A stretch of DNA of 64,000 nucleotides from Gremmenia infestans (lineage: Eukaryota > Ascomycota > Leotiomycetes > Helotiales > Hamatocanthoscyphaceae), in NCBI GenBank assembly GCA_032629725.1, contig JAFEVB010000010.1, positions 310,001 through 374,000 of the forward strand. The letters are read 5' to 3'. Each line of letters starts with the position of its first letter. Position 1 is the stretch's first letter. The notes under the pieces were generated by a model, which searched no databases, was not told the DNA's origin, and saw only the letters and a list, made by a program, of their open reading frames with translations. This document shows, in pieces, positions 44,726 through 55,581 of this stretch. The position numbers and the translations under genes are program-made.

Positions 44726-47263
44726 CCTTCTCTCCCACCATCTCAAGCGTTTGAGAATCATTGTCGGCGTCATGAAAATTATCTTTCCTTTTTCCTTTTC
44801 CTTTTCTCTTTTGTTTCTACGGACGGATATGTAACGTGTAAGCCACGCTAATGATTACGAAGGGATCGAAATATCTCCCTAGTCCCATTCTGCGTGCATC
44901 CTCGCCATCATGTATTTTCGTTTTCCATTGCCGATGGATCAACGAATTAACGCCGGATTTTGCTTCTGATTAGATGAATAAACTCTCTAGTTCAGAGGGG
45001 CAATTAATTCGCGCGTCGTTTTGTATTGTTTTTCTTTCTTGGGGGGCGGAAGGGCGCTTGGGATGTGTGGGATTTTCATGCTTGTATGTGTTTTGGATGA
45101 CTTCTTCGGGAATTGGGTTGGAGTTTGTGGGGTTTGAGATGGATGGATGGATAGATGGATGGATGATGGATGAATAAAATTAAAATGAAATGAAATGGAA
45201 TCAATGAAATAAATGCTGTGCTTTCATGACTGTGATGACTGCGATTGATGACTGTACATTTAATGCCATGCGTGGCTCACACACCATCTTTCATCGCCTG
45301 TTGAAACCTCATGATACTTTCATAATCACCTTGAGCTTCTTGTTATCACACATCCGTCATGAGCTCGAGCTGGTTGGCAATTTATCATCGCACAACCCGA
45401 TGTAAAAGTCCATGAATATACCCTCCCTCCCTCACCCACTTAACCCCTTATCCATCCTTCCAAACCAGCTAATAAACTGACACTAAATCTTGAGATTCCC
45501 ATATCCGTCACTCCATTCATTCAATAACCCTCCATACAGACATACACAGCTTAAGATTGAAGAAGATGCATATGTGCAAAGTGTGGTTGGAATTATATTC
45601 ATACCCTCTGTCTATATGTATAATAGCTGCATGTACTGTAAGCGGTTGGGCCCGAGAGAAGAAATGGGTTTGCACTAGGAGGATGGGGTGGAAGATGAGA
45701 GTGTGAGGACTTTCGCAGAGGTAGGTATGGAATAAACCCCTTGGGTAGGCATGTATGAACACGTGTGGTGATTTTATGGGGTTACGATTGGTCATTTTGA
45801 AAGCTACGGCTGGGTATGGAGACTGGATTCAAGAGATGCAGAGCAAAGCGGAATCTACCACCTATACATACCCGGTGGGCGGTATACGAAACTGCATGTA
45901 AGAGGAATAGTTCTTTCTCATTCTCTGACTGTGTAATGCGTCGTTGAATAAGAGTAAACGACCAATGAATAAGAGATACTTAAAAGTGTGTATCACAGAT
46001 AATATCACGTAAGTTGGGTACGCAAAATTACATTATAGGTATGTGTTATGGAGAGATAGGGAGGGCTATTGCTTGCCTTAATTTGATTATCTGCGGTTTC
46101 CTTGCAAAGACTATGGTTATTGCTAGACTTACGGTTTGATTGGAAGAAGGTGGAAAGCCGTTGCCTGTTATCAAAGGGATAGGTAAGGCATGTACGTCGA
46201 TGACATGGCATGGTAAGAAAGGCTTTGTACGGCGCCGTATGGATAAATGGGATGCAGCATATTGAACATGGGTGGATTTTCAATTTATTCTGGCCGTATA
46301 TCAATCACATGCTTGCTATCTTGACTTAATACCACTTTGTCTTGCTTTTATTCTTCTGCAGCAGCTTGCTTGGAACTCAAGGAACAATTTACAAAGGGTC
46401 GGGGGAGGTAGGTCACGTGGGATTTTGCCTTTATGCGGTGCCTTTGTTTCCTGATTTGTTGTGTGGGATTGACTAAGCCTAAGATAGATTGGTAGTAATA
46501 TCGTGTTTGCAGGGATGGCAAGGGAAGGTAGTCGTCATTCTGTTGGAAGGTCGATGCATGAGTGAATTGGCCTTCGTTTCAAGTGTTGTGTGTGCATTGT
46601 AATCTTACTCGTGTTTTGACAATAGTAACAATTAGGAGCAGCACAGAGTGTATGAATCACCAAGGTGCTATTATTGACTCTATGAGTATCATGTATGCAG
46701 ATCCTTCAATATGTCAGAATAATACTTCATGAATTATTGAGAAGTGATAAAGGCAGTGTGGGTGCGGTGGATTGTACCTATTCACATATACCTAACCCGT
46801 CCTTCCCCACTCCACCTCCACCCATTTACCTGCTCATTGTCCTGACTTACGCCATCTTTCCCCCAGCCAATCTTGACGCCTTACCTAGTTCGGCTGGCCG
46901 AAGGTCATCGAACTGTCTATGCCCCCCTCCCCCGCTCGCTTAGCCCCGACTACCCGTTACACAAGGCAGGCAGGTAAACAAACTTTTCGCCTCCCACCCA
47001 TGACCCATCAAGGAATTCGCACATTGGATTATTGAATATTTACCCGTTGGTGTTCTTGCTCTTCCTCGTCCTCTTCCTCTTCTACCTACCTCAACAACTA
47101 CTTATACTCTGCATTGATTGCATTGCACGGTACACATACGGATAACTTTTCCTGCGCACACATATTCTAAACGCATTTCTCTCTCGCTCCCGTTCTATCA
47201 GATCGACTGGACCCAACTCAAGAGATCCCTTTCCTTGACGCGTCAGCTGCGTTTGCCGCAGCG
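44726..47263. other. Long intergenic region with GGAT microsatellite
   Basis: 2.5 kb between two plus-strand genes. A (GGAT)n run lies at about 45140-45172. From 46.8 kb the plus strand is pyrimidine-rich, as expected for the promoter of the next gene. No gene supported. Confidence 0.5.
45140..45172. repeat. (GGAT)n microsatellite
   Basis: Imperfect run of ggat/agat units (gatggatggatggatagatgg and on). Confidence 0.85.
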
Positions 47264-50200
47264 ATGGGTAAAAAGAGTCGTGGAAAGAAGGCTGCTCAAG
47301 ATGCCATCGACAAGCAGATTGAAGCACAAGTTGCAGAGACTAGGAAACAGCTTGCCGCCCAATCTGTGAAGGACGAGCAGGATTACAAAAAAGTTGAGGA
47401 GTTGGAAAGAAGAATCGCTGCGCAAAAGATAATTGACCAGCAGAAGCTGGCAGATGCTGAGAAGAAGGCAAAAATCGATGCGCGACCTATGGCAACTCCG
47501 AAGAAGCGAAAGCCTAAGGAGAACCAAGAAAAGATTGATCTGCCACCTATGAAGTCTCCGAAGAAGCCTGAGCCTGAGGTTCAAGCCAAGATTGATTCGC
47601 GGCCCATGAAGTCTCCGAAGAAGCCTGAGCCTGAGGAGGTTCAAGCCAAGATTGCTGCCCGACCTATGATGATCCCGAAGAAGCCAAAGCCGAAGATTCG
47701 CCCAGCTTTGCCCCCTCCTAAAGGTAACGACGAGGGTTTTCCTGGGTTCAACAAGCAGAAGCCGATGGCACAGATTCTGTTCGGTCGGACTGTGAAGCAA
47801 CCAGATCGTCCAGAACGCCCCATCGATCTCTCGTTTGGTGGCAACCAGGACGATGAGGATGATGAGGATGATGATGATGATGATGAGGATACCTCGTCAG
47901 CTGGTGTTCCTAAATTTCAATTCTCGGCCGCCACCCCTCAAAACGTCCCAGTCTCCTCTGCTATTCCGCGAAAAGCTAAGCGATCATTGAACCCCAAGAC
48001 CAACCAGGGGTCTTTCGCTTACACAACACCAAATCCTCCTCTTGGTGCTCAGTCCTCACCTCTTTTTAATGTCGGATATGATCCAATCTTCACACAAAAT
48101 GTCAATATGAACAAAGGAGCTTCAGTCTCTCCTACGGTCATTACGCCATCTGAGGCTATTACACCTACGTTTGACTCCGGTCAACCATCCGCCTTCGGCC
48201 AAGATGCCAACCCCTTACAGGCACAAACTCAACCACCACCTCCCACAACTCTCCAGCAACCTTCTGTTCCACAAGCAAGTGCGGTCAATGACCAAGGCGT
48301 TGGTATGAGCGATAGTGAGGAGGAAGATATGATAGTCCCATCCGAAGAATCGAACCCAGACTTTCACCAGGAACAGGCCAAGCAATGTGAGGGCGTCAGC
48401 ATCGATCTCACTACTTCCGAAGGCACTCTAGCCCAGGACAGTGAGCATGAAATGGGTGATGCGCCTGCTGATACCTTGCCAGAAGTCACCCCAGTTCCAC
48501 CAACTATGAATGTGGCTGCTGATAGAGGATCCAGTGCCACCACTTCTGTCGTTCTGCCATTATATGACGGTAATGCGGTGGATGTATTCGGCGGCAACAC
48601 CTATCCAAGTGTCCCATCGACTGCAAATGATGCAGTGTTCCCCTCTGGACCCAGCGCTTCTCCTCTTCCACAGTCGGATAGCTTTGAGGTACCTAATACT
48701 CCTGTTGTTCACCTACCACCTCAGCCTACTACACATCATGAAACCGAGTCTAATGTGGAAGCCGGCGTTTCGGATGATATGGAGGTTGACACCGCTCCTG
48801 CTACGTGCTCTGATGAGCCAATGGGGGTGGAGCCTTTACTGGGCGATAGGGGTAAGGAGAACGCGAATGAGCAGGATAACAGTTTGAACCCATATGACTC
48901 TGACGTTTGTGATTACACCTCTTCCCCATATGATCAAGAGATGGGTATGAACATTGCCAACTATGAGGATGCAGAAATGCAGCCTACGCCAAGTTATCCC
49001 TGGCCCTATGAGCAGGACTTGCACTCTGGGCAACTGCCTGAGCTGACCCCGAGCCCTGTAGAGCTTAATGGAAATGCATCCGACTTTGAGAGATCATCTG
49101 AGCAGTTTGACCGTACTGAATACCTTGAGCAAGTCAACGCGCAGGCCCAGAACCTTACTTTCGAACAGCTCTCTGACTTTACATTGCACTCCGAGAAGTT
49201 GCCTGAACAGCTTACTGATGAGGAACTTCATGCGCAGAACTGGGACTTTGGGCCTGTCTCCGAGCCCGAGTACATCACTGAATCTGAGCACGTTCAGCCT
49301 GAGCACGTCGAGCCTGAGAATGTTGAGCTTAAGCATGTGTCTGAGCCAAAGCAGGTCTCCAAGCCTGAGAACGTTGAGCTTGAGCACGTCTTCGAGCCTA
49401 AGCAGGTTCCCGAGCCTGAGCAAGTCGAGATCCCGGATGGAGGCGATAGCTTGGTGACTGCTCAAGGAGACAGTCCTCCAAGAGAAGGCCCTCCGACAGA
49501 AGACCCTCAGGCAGAAGACTTGTCGAAGGACGAAGCCACTGATCCGAAGCTTGATACCCAATTTGCCGTAAGATATCTTTTTTCTCATCCCCTCTTCCCT
49601 CGACCTCATGGTTGTCACTTCGAAGAACCTGTATACTTCGCACTTGAACACTCCTAATTATTTTCTCCATAGAAGCAGGATGTCACTTGTGACATTTCTG
49701 TGGTTCCGAGCGGCGCATCTGAGTCTCTGGCCCAAGTATCCAGCCAAGTATTGGTTGCCCCTAAACAAGAGCTTGTTACTGTCCAGTCATGCCCAAGTGG
49801 CAGTCCTGAGATTTCGCACAATCCATCAGAGTCTCAGCTCCAACCACTTACTCAAGAAATTGTCACAGCCACCCCACACAAGAACATGGCTAGCTTGCAG
49901 CCCGATGCCGTCCAAGACCCTTTTATTTCCGATCTTACCTCTCTCCGAAAGGAACGGGATTCTTTGAAGAACCAGTTGGTCGAAGCTAAAGAGACATCAG
50001 TCAAAGAGAAGGCAGAGATCAAGTCTTTGAATGAAAAGCTTCGTGACGCAGCCCGGATTGAGCGGGACGCGGAGAATGATTACAAGGAGCTATGGGACAG
50101 ACATAGGAATTCAGAACCTGGACAACTTGCAAGAAATGTCAAGCAATTGAGGGCAAAGAATGATGGACTCGCGGCAGCTTTGGCCGAGAAGACCAAAGAG

Positions 50201-51729
50201 CTTTCAAAGACTAAAGCACAAGTCTTGAAATATCGGGAGCTCCTCAAGAAAGAGAAGTCTGATGCTGTCGTCGCACAAGAGCTCAAGAAATACCAGATTG
50301 ATGGCGGATCGGTTGATCCGACACCACCTCAAACTTACACTCTCGTCCAAAAGTTAGAGCACGAACGCCTTTCCAAACAGTCCAGTACAAGCTATTTGCA
50401 ACAGAAAGACAGCCTGGATCGCAGAATGGAGCGCGAACGCGTTAAATGTGGGATGGAGCCAGACAGTACCGACGACAAAGGCCCTTCTCTTAGTCATGCC
50501 AACCCAGATGTTCCTGAACCTTCGTCCTCCAATGTGCAAGTCAAGGGCAACCGTCCTCGGAGCAACTCCCTTGGCGCCGATCCTTGGGCTAAAGATGATG
50601 ATATGACCAACGACAACAGCCCTCTTTCATCTGGTGCTCTCATGGTAGGTATTCCACTAAATCCGTCCTCTACTGTTAAAGTTGGAAACAACCGTCCTCG
50701 AAGCTCTTCACTTGGCACAGTCCGTCGTTCAGCCAAGACAGCCGCAGATGGCTCCGCCGAGCCTCCCACTGCTTCTCCTATTCCGCCAGTTCCGACTGTT
50801 GCGTCGTCTAAGACCACAGTTGACATCCTTGCTTCTCCTACTCCGCCACTTCTGACTGTTGAGTTGCTTAAGACCACAGTCCCTTCCTCAGAGCCAGAAC
50901 ACAAGCTCCCCGACACCGACCCCACAAATGACGCTCCTATTTGTAAGAACAATCCCTTATACCTATTGTAGCCTCTGCTAACGTTTGATTCGTAGCTACA
51001 GTTGATCGAGCAAAGTCAGATGGTCGTGGTCGCAACATCTTCTTCCTCCTACTCAGCTTCATTCTTGGAGCAGCTACCTTCTCCCTTTTTGGCCAACAGT
51101 TTTCCGACTTCACTCAAAACACCATCTCCCTTGTCAAATACGGTACCTCCCAGCCTTTGATCTCATCCAATGGTACTGCCAACAATGACGCTCCCTCTTC
51201 TCCCGAGGACCTCTGGCACCGTCCGAACCCGGCGATCGCCCTTGAATCCCTCACCTACTCTCTTAAACCAATTCTGGCCGAACCCCCCTTTCCGCTCGAC
51301 AATGTCGAACCTTCTGACTACAAGATGTACTTCTCTGCACAGCATATTGGCATCTACAAAGCCTTGCAATTGCAAGCCGCCGATCGGCGACCTCCGAGCC
51401 CAACTCCACAGCCTCTCTTCAACTACCACGCGGATTCTATGTTGAAGATCACCGACCACCCTTGTCCTTATGTCCAATACATCCCCGAAGAGCCCAACGC
51501 TTCCTTCTTCACAAAGTCCCGCGAATACATCTACCATCAATACTGCCGCGCCATCATCACCCAGGACCCAAACTCCTTCGCTGGCGAAGTGATTATGGGT
51601 CCTTGGGAAGATTTGGGCGCAGGTGTTAGGGGTAGAAGTGTAGAAGTCAAGGCTCCTCCTGGTACGCGGAGACCTGATCGGATGCACGCCCCACGATCCG
51701 ACATTCGTCGGTCTGACAAGGACGTTTGA
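47264..51729 (+). CDS. 1435-residue repeat-rich coiled-coil single-pass membrane protein (family member C)
   Basis: Exons 47264-49567, 49673-50942 and 50996-51729; donors GTAAGA, phases 0 and 1 agree. The N-terminus MGKKSRGKKAAQDAIDKQIE is basic and helical. Residues about 65-150 carry four units of AKIDxRPMKSPKKPEPE. An acidic run (DDEDDEDDDDDDED) follows, then about 550 disordered residues, and near residue 680 an EHVxPEHVEPENVELKHV-type repeat. Residues about 853-970 are a strong coiled coil (SLRKERDSLKNQLVEAKETS, KTKELSKTKAQVLKYRELLK). Two NRPRSxSLG repeats come next. One TM helix (NIFFLLLSFILGAATFSLFG, near 1205-1225) precedes a 210-residue tail with AQHIGIYKALQLQA and several Cys and Tyr. 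The tail has two N-glycosylation-like sites (SSNGT, EEPNAS), consistent with a lumenal position. No enzyme motif. Confidence 0.8.
47460..47700 (+). repeat. In-frame tandem repeat (about 66 bp) in gene C
   Basis: Four units encoding KIDxRPMKSPKKPEPE variants (ARPMATPKKRKPKE, LPPMKSPKKPEPE, SRPMKSPKKPEPE, ARPMMIPKKPKPK). The two middle units are nearly identical at DNA level, implying recent duplication. Confidence 0.85.
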
Positions 51730-52857
51730 TCGATCGCCCGAGTCGCATAGACTCTACCATGACCAATGCATGGTGGCTTATTGAATACTTTGAGCTGTTG
51801 AAGAGATATCATCAGGATACTTGCAGTCTCATTCCTTGTACCATCACATCACCATCTCCAAAAAGAAGAGATGGTCAAAAAGCACAAAAACACTTGAAAA
51901 AAGAAAAACAAAAAAGCCGAGACACAAAGGGGAGGATGAGAGTGTCTCATGTCATGATTACGGTGGAGGACTTGGAAGCACTTAGGATCGAACGGTTCGC
52001 CGTCTTCGATGCCTTCTGTCGTGGGGACAGTATCAGTCACTTGGTTGATGATAATGTGCTTGCCAATTGTATGGCGTACGGCGCATCTGGCGTATTTCTT
52101 TTTTAAAGGACTATGGTTCAGCTACGGCTTATTCTTCATGTTCATTTTCCTTTCCATTGTCTTGCTCGAGATAGGCATTTCATGTATTTCACAGCCTTAC
52201 TCTTCATCACCCAAACCATCCCACATCGCTCAGTAGCGGGCTCGGTGCAGCACGGGCATCTCTCCGGAGATGCTGTGCTAAGCTGTGTCTGTTCACGGTC
52301 CGGTGTGGGATTGGGGCGGGTTGATGGGCTTTGGCTTTTTGTCTGGGGAGATTGATTCGTGGTTCTGGTATATAGAATAAATGACTTCATAAAATGAAAG
52401 ACATCATAAAAAAAACCTCATCTTGTGTTGCTTCTGCGTGATAATAATTTCGATCGTGTGATTGATGCCGGACTTTTACTAATAAACGACCGGAATTAAT
52501 ATATTGAACGTAATACAGGTATTGCATGGGTTGGTATGCGGGATTGAGTCTTTAACATTTCATTACCAGATTAGCATGTGTGAAGTGACACTCTATATCA
52601 TAGGTAGGTATATAAGCGGTGGATATACGCTGTACAATTGCTTCCCCCAGCACCTCCTACGTACATATAGCCTAGGAAGGAAAACAACTAAAACATCACT
52701 AACAGGGATTCCAATTCGCCGTCAACATTCTTTACTCTATGCATGCATACCCGAATATATACCGCATCAATCAATGCCCAACGCATGCTTTTAAGCCGCA
52801 CAGCCTCACTCCGTACCTACACTAGAGTGGTCAATTAATCCAGCCTCATTCTCCAAG
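51730..52857. other. Intergenic region
   Basis: 1.1 kb between two plus-strand genes. A 126-codon frame at 51726-52106 overlaps the end of gene C and lacks protein-like character. Nothing supported. Confidence 0.4.
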
Positions 52858-53300
52858 ATGGGTACCAATACGCTTTACGTTTGTCTGCAAACCGTAGGTT
52901 GGTTGATATATAGTACCTATCTACTCGAAGACTACAATAACCTCGAGGTTCCCAACGCCAAACAGCTGCAAATCACTAATACAATATAATATGATACAAA
53001 ATAGCTGATGCAGGACACCAGGATAACGCGCAATACGATGCCGGAATCCAGCAGCGTTACATAGCTCGCAGCCCGCCCATAAAAGAAGAATCCCCCGCGT
53101 CCCCACCTCCATCCCCAGCACCCGCCGCTGCCGCCAAGGACAAATACAACTACAACGACAACGATAATGGGGAATTGCCTACTCTCACGCTCCCGGAGCG
53201 TCTGCGCTCGAAATACCGCGGCCGGCTTGTGTATTGCGTGGAAAGTCAGACGGTGGCTAACAAGGACGTGTGGGTATTAAACGTGTCGGCGACTCTATAA
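52858..53300 (+). CDS. Small unknown protein, two exons
   Basis: Exon 2 is clear: after a gatgcag acceptor the frame reads HQDNAQYDAGIQQRYIARSP, IKEESPASPPPSPAPAAAAK, then GELPTLTLPERLRSKYRGRL and VYCVESQTVANKDVWVLNVS, ending at TAA 53298-53300. It has no ATG of its own. The best 5' exon starts at ATG 52858 (MGTNTLYVCLQTVGWLIY) and splices within phase 1, giving WLIYRHQDNAQYDAGIQQRY. The result is a protein of about 105 residues with a short hydrophobic N-terminus (possible signal anchor), a Pro/Ala-rich linker and a compact C-terminal region. The donor (GTACCT) is weak, so the first exon could be wrong. Function unknown. Confidence 0.5.
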
Positions 53301-53442
53301 CTAATATTGACTTCCTAAACCACCGTCAAGAATATTTATAACACTTTCCTACAGATATTCTGCTCACCCTCGCGCCTCCCAGCTTCAGCTCCTAGGCGAC
53401 CCATTCCCTTTATAAAACAACTACCCCCAAACCTACAAAGCG

Positions 53443-54645
53443 CTAAACACTTTCCCGGACCCTCACCAATTCATCATCAAGTCTCCGGATCCTCTCGCTA
53501 TCGCGCAATGCCTGCCCCTGCGCCACACCCAGTTGTCCCTCCAGCTCCAGGTTCCGCCGCTCAAGATCTTCATTGACATCCACAATCCCATCAAGCTTAG
53601 CCTTCCACGCGCTTCCCTGACTCCGAGCCACGCGGACTCTTTTTCCTTCACGGCAAGCTGCTGTCTGTACCGCGTAATCGCTTTCAGCAACGGCTCTCCC
53701 GAAGGTCTATCATCGAATGGTTTCGGGGCTGGGACGGATTGGGAAGGCTCGTTGCGGTGGTTACTCTTGGCGGGGTTTCCAAGGCCTAGGGCGACTAGGT
53801 TTTTGAGAATCGTAGACGGTGCTGGATCTGGGTTTGCAGGACTATTTTCCCAGTGCGCTTTAAGCTCTACCGGCGCAACGCAACATGAGCCCATTGCTTC
53901 TCTAAGGCTTTCCTCTTCGGAGCTCGTTTCTACGGTGGAGATCTCGATTGGTTTTGCCGTCTTGAAATCGTCGAAATTAGCTGCGGTCCAGTTAAATATT
54001 TCGAGACTGGGATTGCTGAGATCCTTGTTGCGTTGCCTCTTAATCCAATGAAGAATCCTGGAGTTGTTGTCCTCCGTAATTGGTTTCTCGGGTTCTTCAA
54101 GTCCAAATGTGAATGTTTTGCCGATATGCTGATTGTTGTCGAATCGGAATGAGGCTTCATCTGGGACTTTGCAGAATGGAACGAGAGCAGATGTAGATGA
54201 TGCTGTGGAGCTAATCATGTGTTAGCTTTCGCATTTTGAATGCAGAAGTATATTACAAGTATTAGTAGGCTTGAGTTGCTAGAATGGGGAGAACTTACTT
54301 GGGGAAAAGAGAAGCATGGATTCCAATGAAGATTTGCGTGGGCTGTTGATTCTTCTAGAGAAGCGGAGAGGTAAGGTCTGTCCCAAGGCTGCTTATGATG
54401 CTTTTGCTGTCGTTTCCGCTGTGATCATTCTCTGAACATAGTGGTGATGTACTTATGTCACAACCTTGAGAAGTTACACTTGACTTGGCATCAAGTGTCG
54501 ATATATCGGGATTCTCATTAGTCAGACTGCGATCATCCTCCAAATATGGCAAAGATGTGTTGTTACCGCTAACTTGAGATGCTTGAGTTGACTTGACATC
54601 AAGTGCCGAGACATCGGCATCTTCATCCGTCTGTATGGAGGTCAT
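53443..54645 (-). pseudogene. Unknown coiled-coil protein gene with one or two frameshifts
   Basis: The main frame from about 54218 reads STASSTSALVPFCKVPDEAS, FTFGLEEPEKPITEDNNSRI, then RYRQQLAVKEKE. It then loses its pattern, while another frame continues a clear heptad helix (WKAKLDGIVDVNEDLERRNL, LGVAQGQALRDSERIRRLDD) to a stop at 53443. One extra A in the A-run at 53640-53644 joins them. The 5' exon (MTSIQTDEDADVSALDVKST from 54645) carries a duplicated 28-residue unit. It runs into TAG at 54355; a frame one base over (RFSRRINSPRKSSLESMLLF) continues to a GTAAGT donor near 54302. One fewer base in the run at 54382-54384 would link them. So either sequence errors or decay. No known domain. 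Confidence 0.5.
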
Positions 54646-55581
54646 TCTGGAGGATTTCTGGATCAATGGAGTGTATTGCCGTGGTTGGACGTTCTGACGA
54701 AACAGCAAGCTCACGGGTTGGTCTTGTATGGTGTAATTGAGGAACAAGGATTTTTTTATCAGATAGGTACTAAGAAGTTGGTCAAGGAAGATGAAGATGA
54801 TTAGTTCTTTTGTACTTTGTGAGATTTCTCATCCATAGCCAGCAGGTGTCACGTGATCCAGCCCCGGTCACTGCGACCTACATATAAGTCACTTTGGTGG
54901 AGAGCTTTTTGACAAGTACATAGTGAATATCCCATCATTAAGTAGTTAATGCACTATAGGTAGAGAGATCTCATGGTTTTATAAACATGCTCACCTTCGA
55001 GCCTGGCACGTGATACTACCCCCCCTTTTCACCCCGTGAAACCTTGGTATCTTACAAATAGCTCCTTACATCGTCAAAATAGCGTCCTACTCGGGTTTGG
55101 ACTTCGAATACGGTGTCTATATGCCGACCATAGCTTTGAACCAAATATTCACAAATTGTTTTAAGGTTGTGCTCTTTCGGAGTCGCGTCAAATTTTCTCT
55201 GAAGGTTCCTTTGTGTAGATTACAGCACCGCGGAGTGGAACACTCTGTCTAATTCATCTAAACTTGGTTATATCCTCAATGGTTAGTTATGCTCCTATTC
55301 ACTTAACTATTGTCACACTCAACCTGATTACGTATGCAGCGTGGGCAGGTAGGCTTTGAGGGGCATCCATCCATCCAGATTCATTGTTTTACCCGCCACC
55401 TGCATAACAACTTCTTCTGCCCCAAATCTCAGAGATTCCTGTTTCCTCCGACATCGTGTTTTGCAAATCTTCCGCATCGCGAAACAGCATCAAAACAGAA
55501 CTTATCAAGAGGATCACTTCTAACGTCTTACATTACTCGAGCTTTGAAAGGTATCCCCAAGAGTATCGCGTTCTCCCACAA
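54646..55581. other. Divergent promoter region
   Basis: 0.9 kb between the minus-strand coiled-coil gene and plus-strand gene D. TCACGTGA-like E-box sites occur near 54849 and 55005. No gene supported. Confidence 0.45.

Noticed and set aside
47243..47800. 185-codon minus-strand ORF opposite gene C
   Set aside because: Leu/Arg/His repeats are the antisense reading of the Lys/Pro repeat array.
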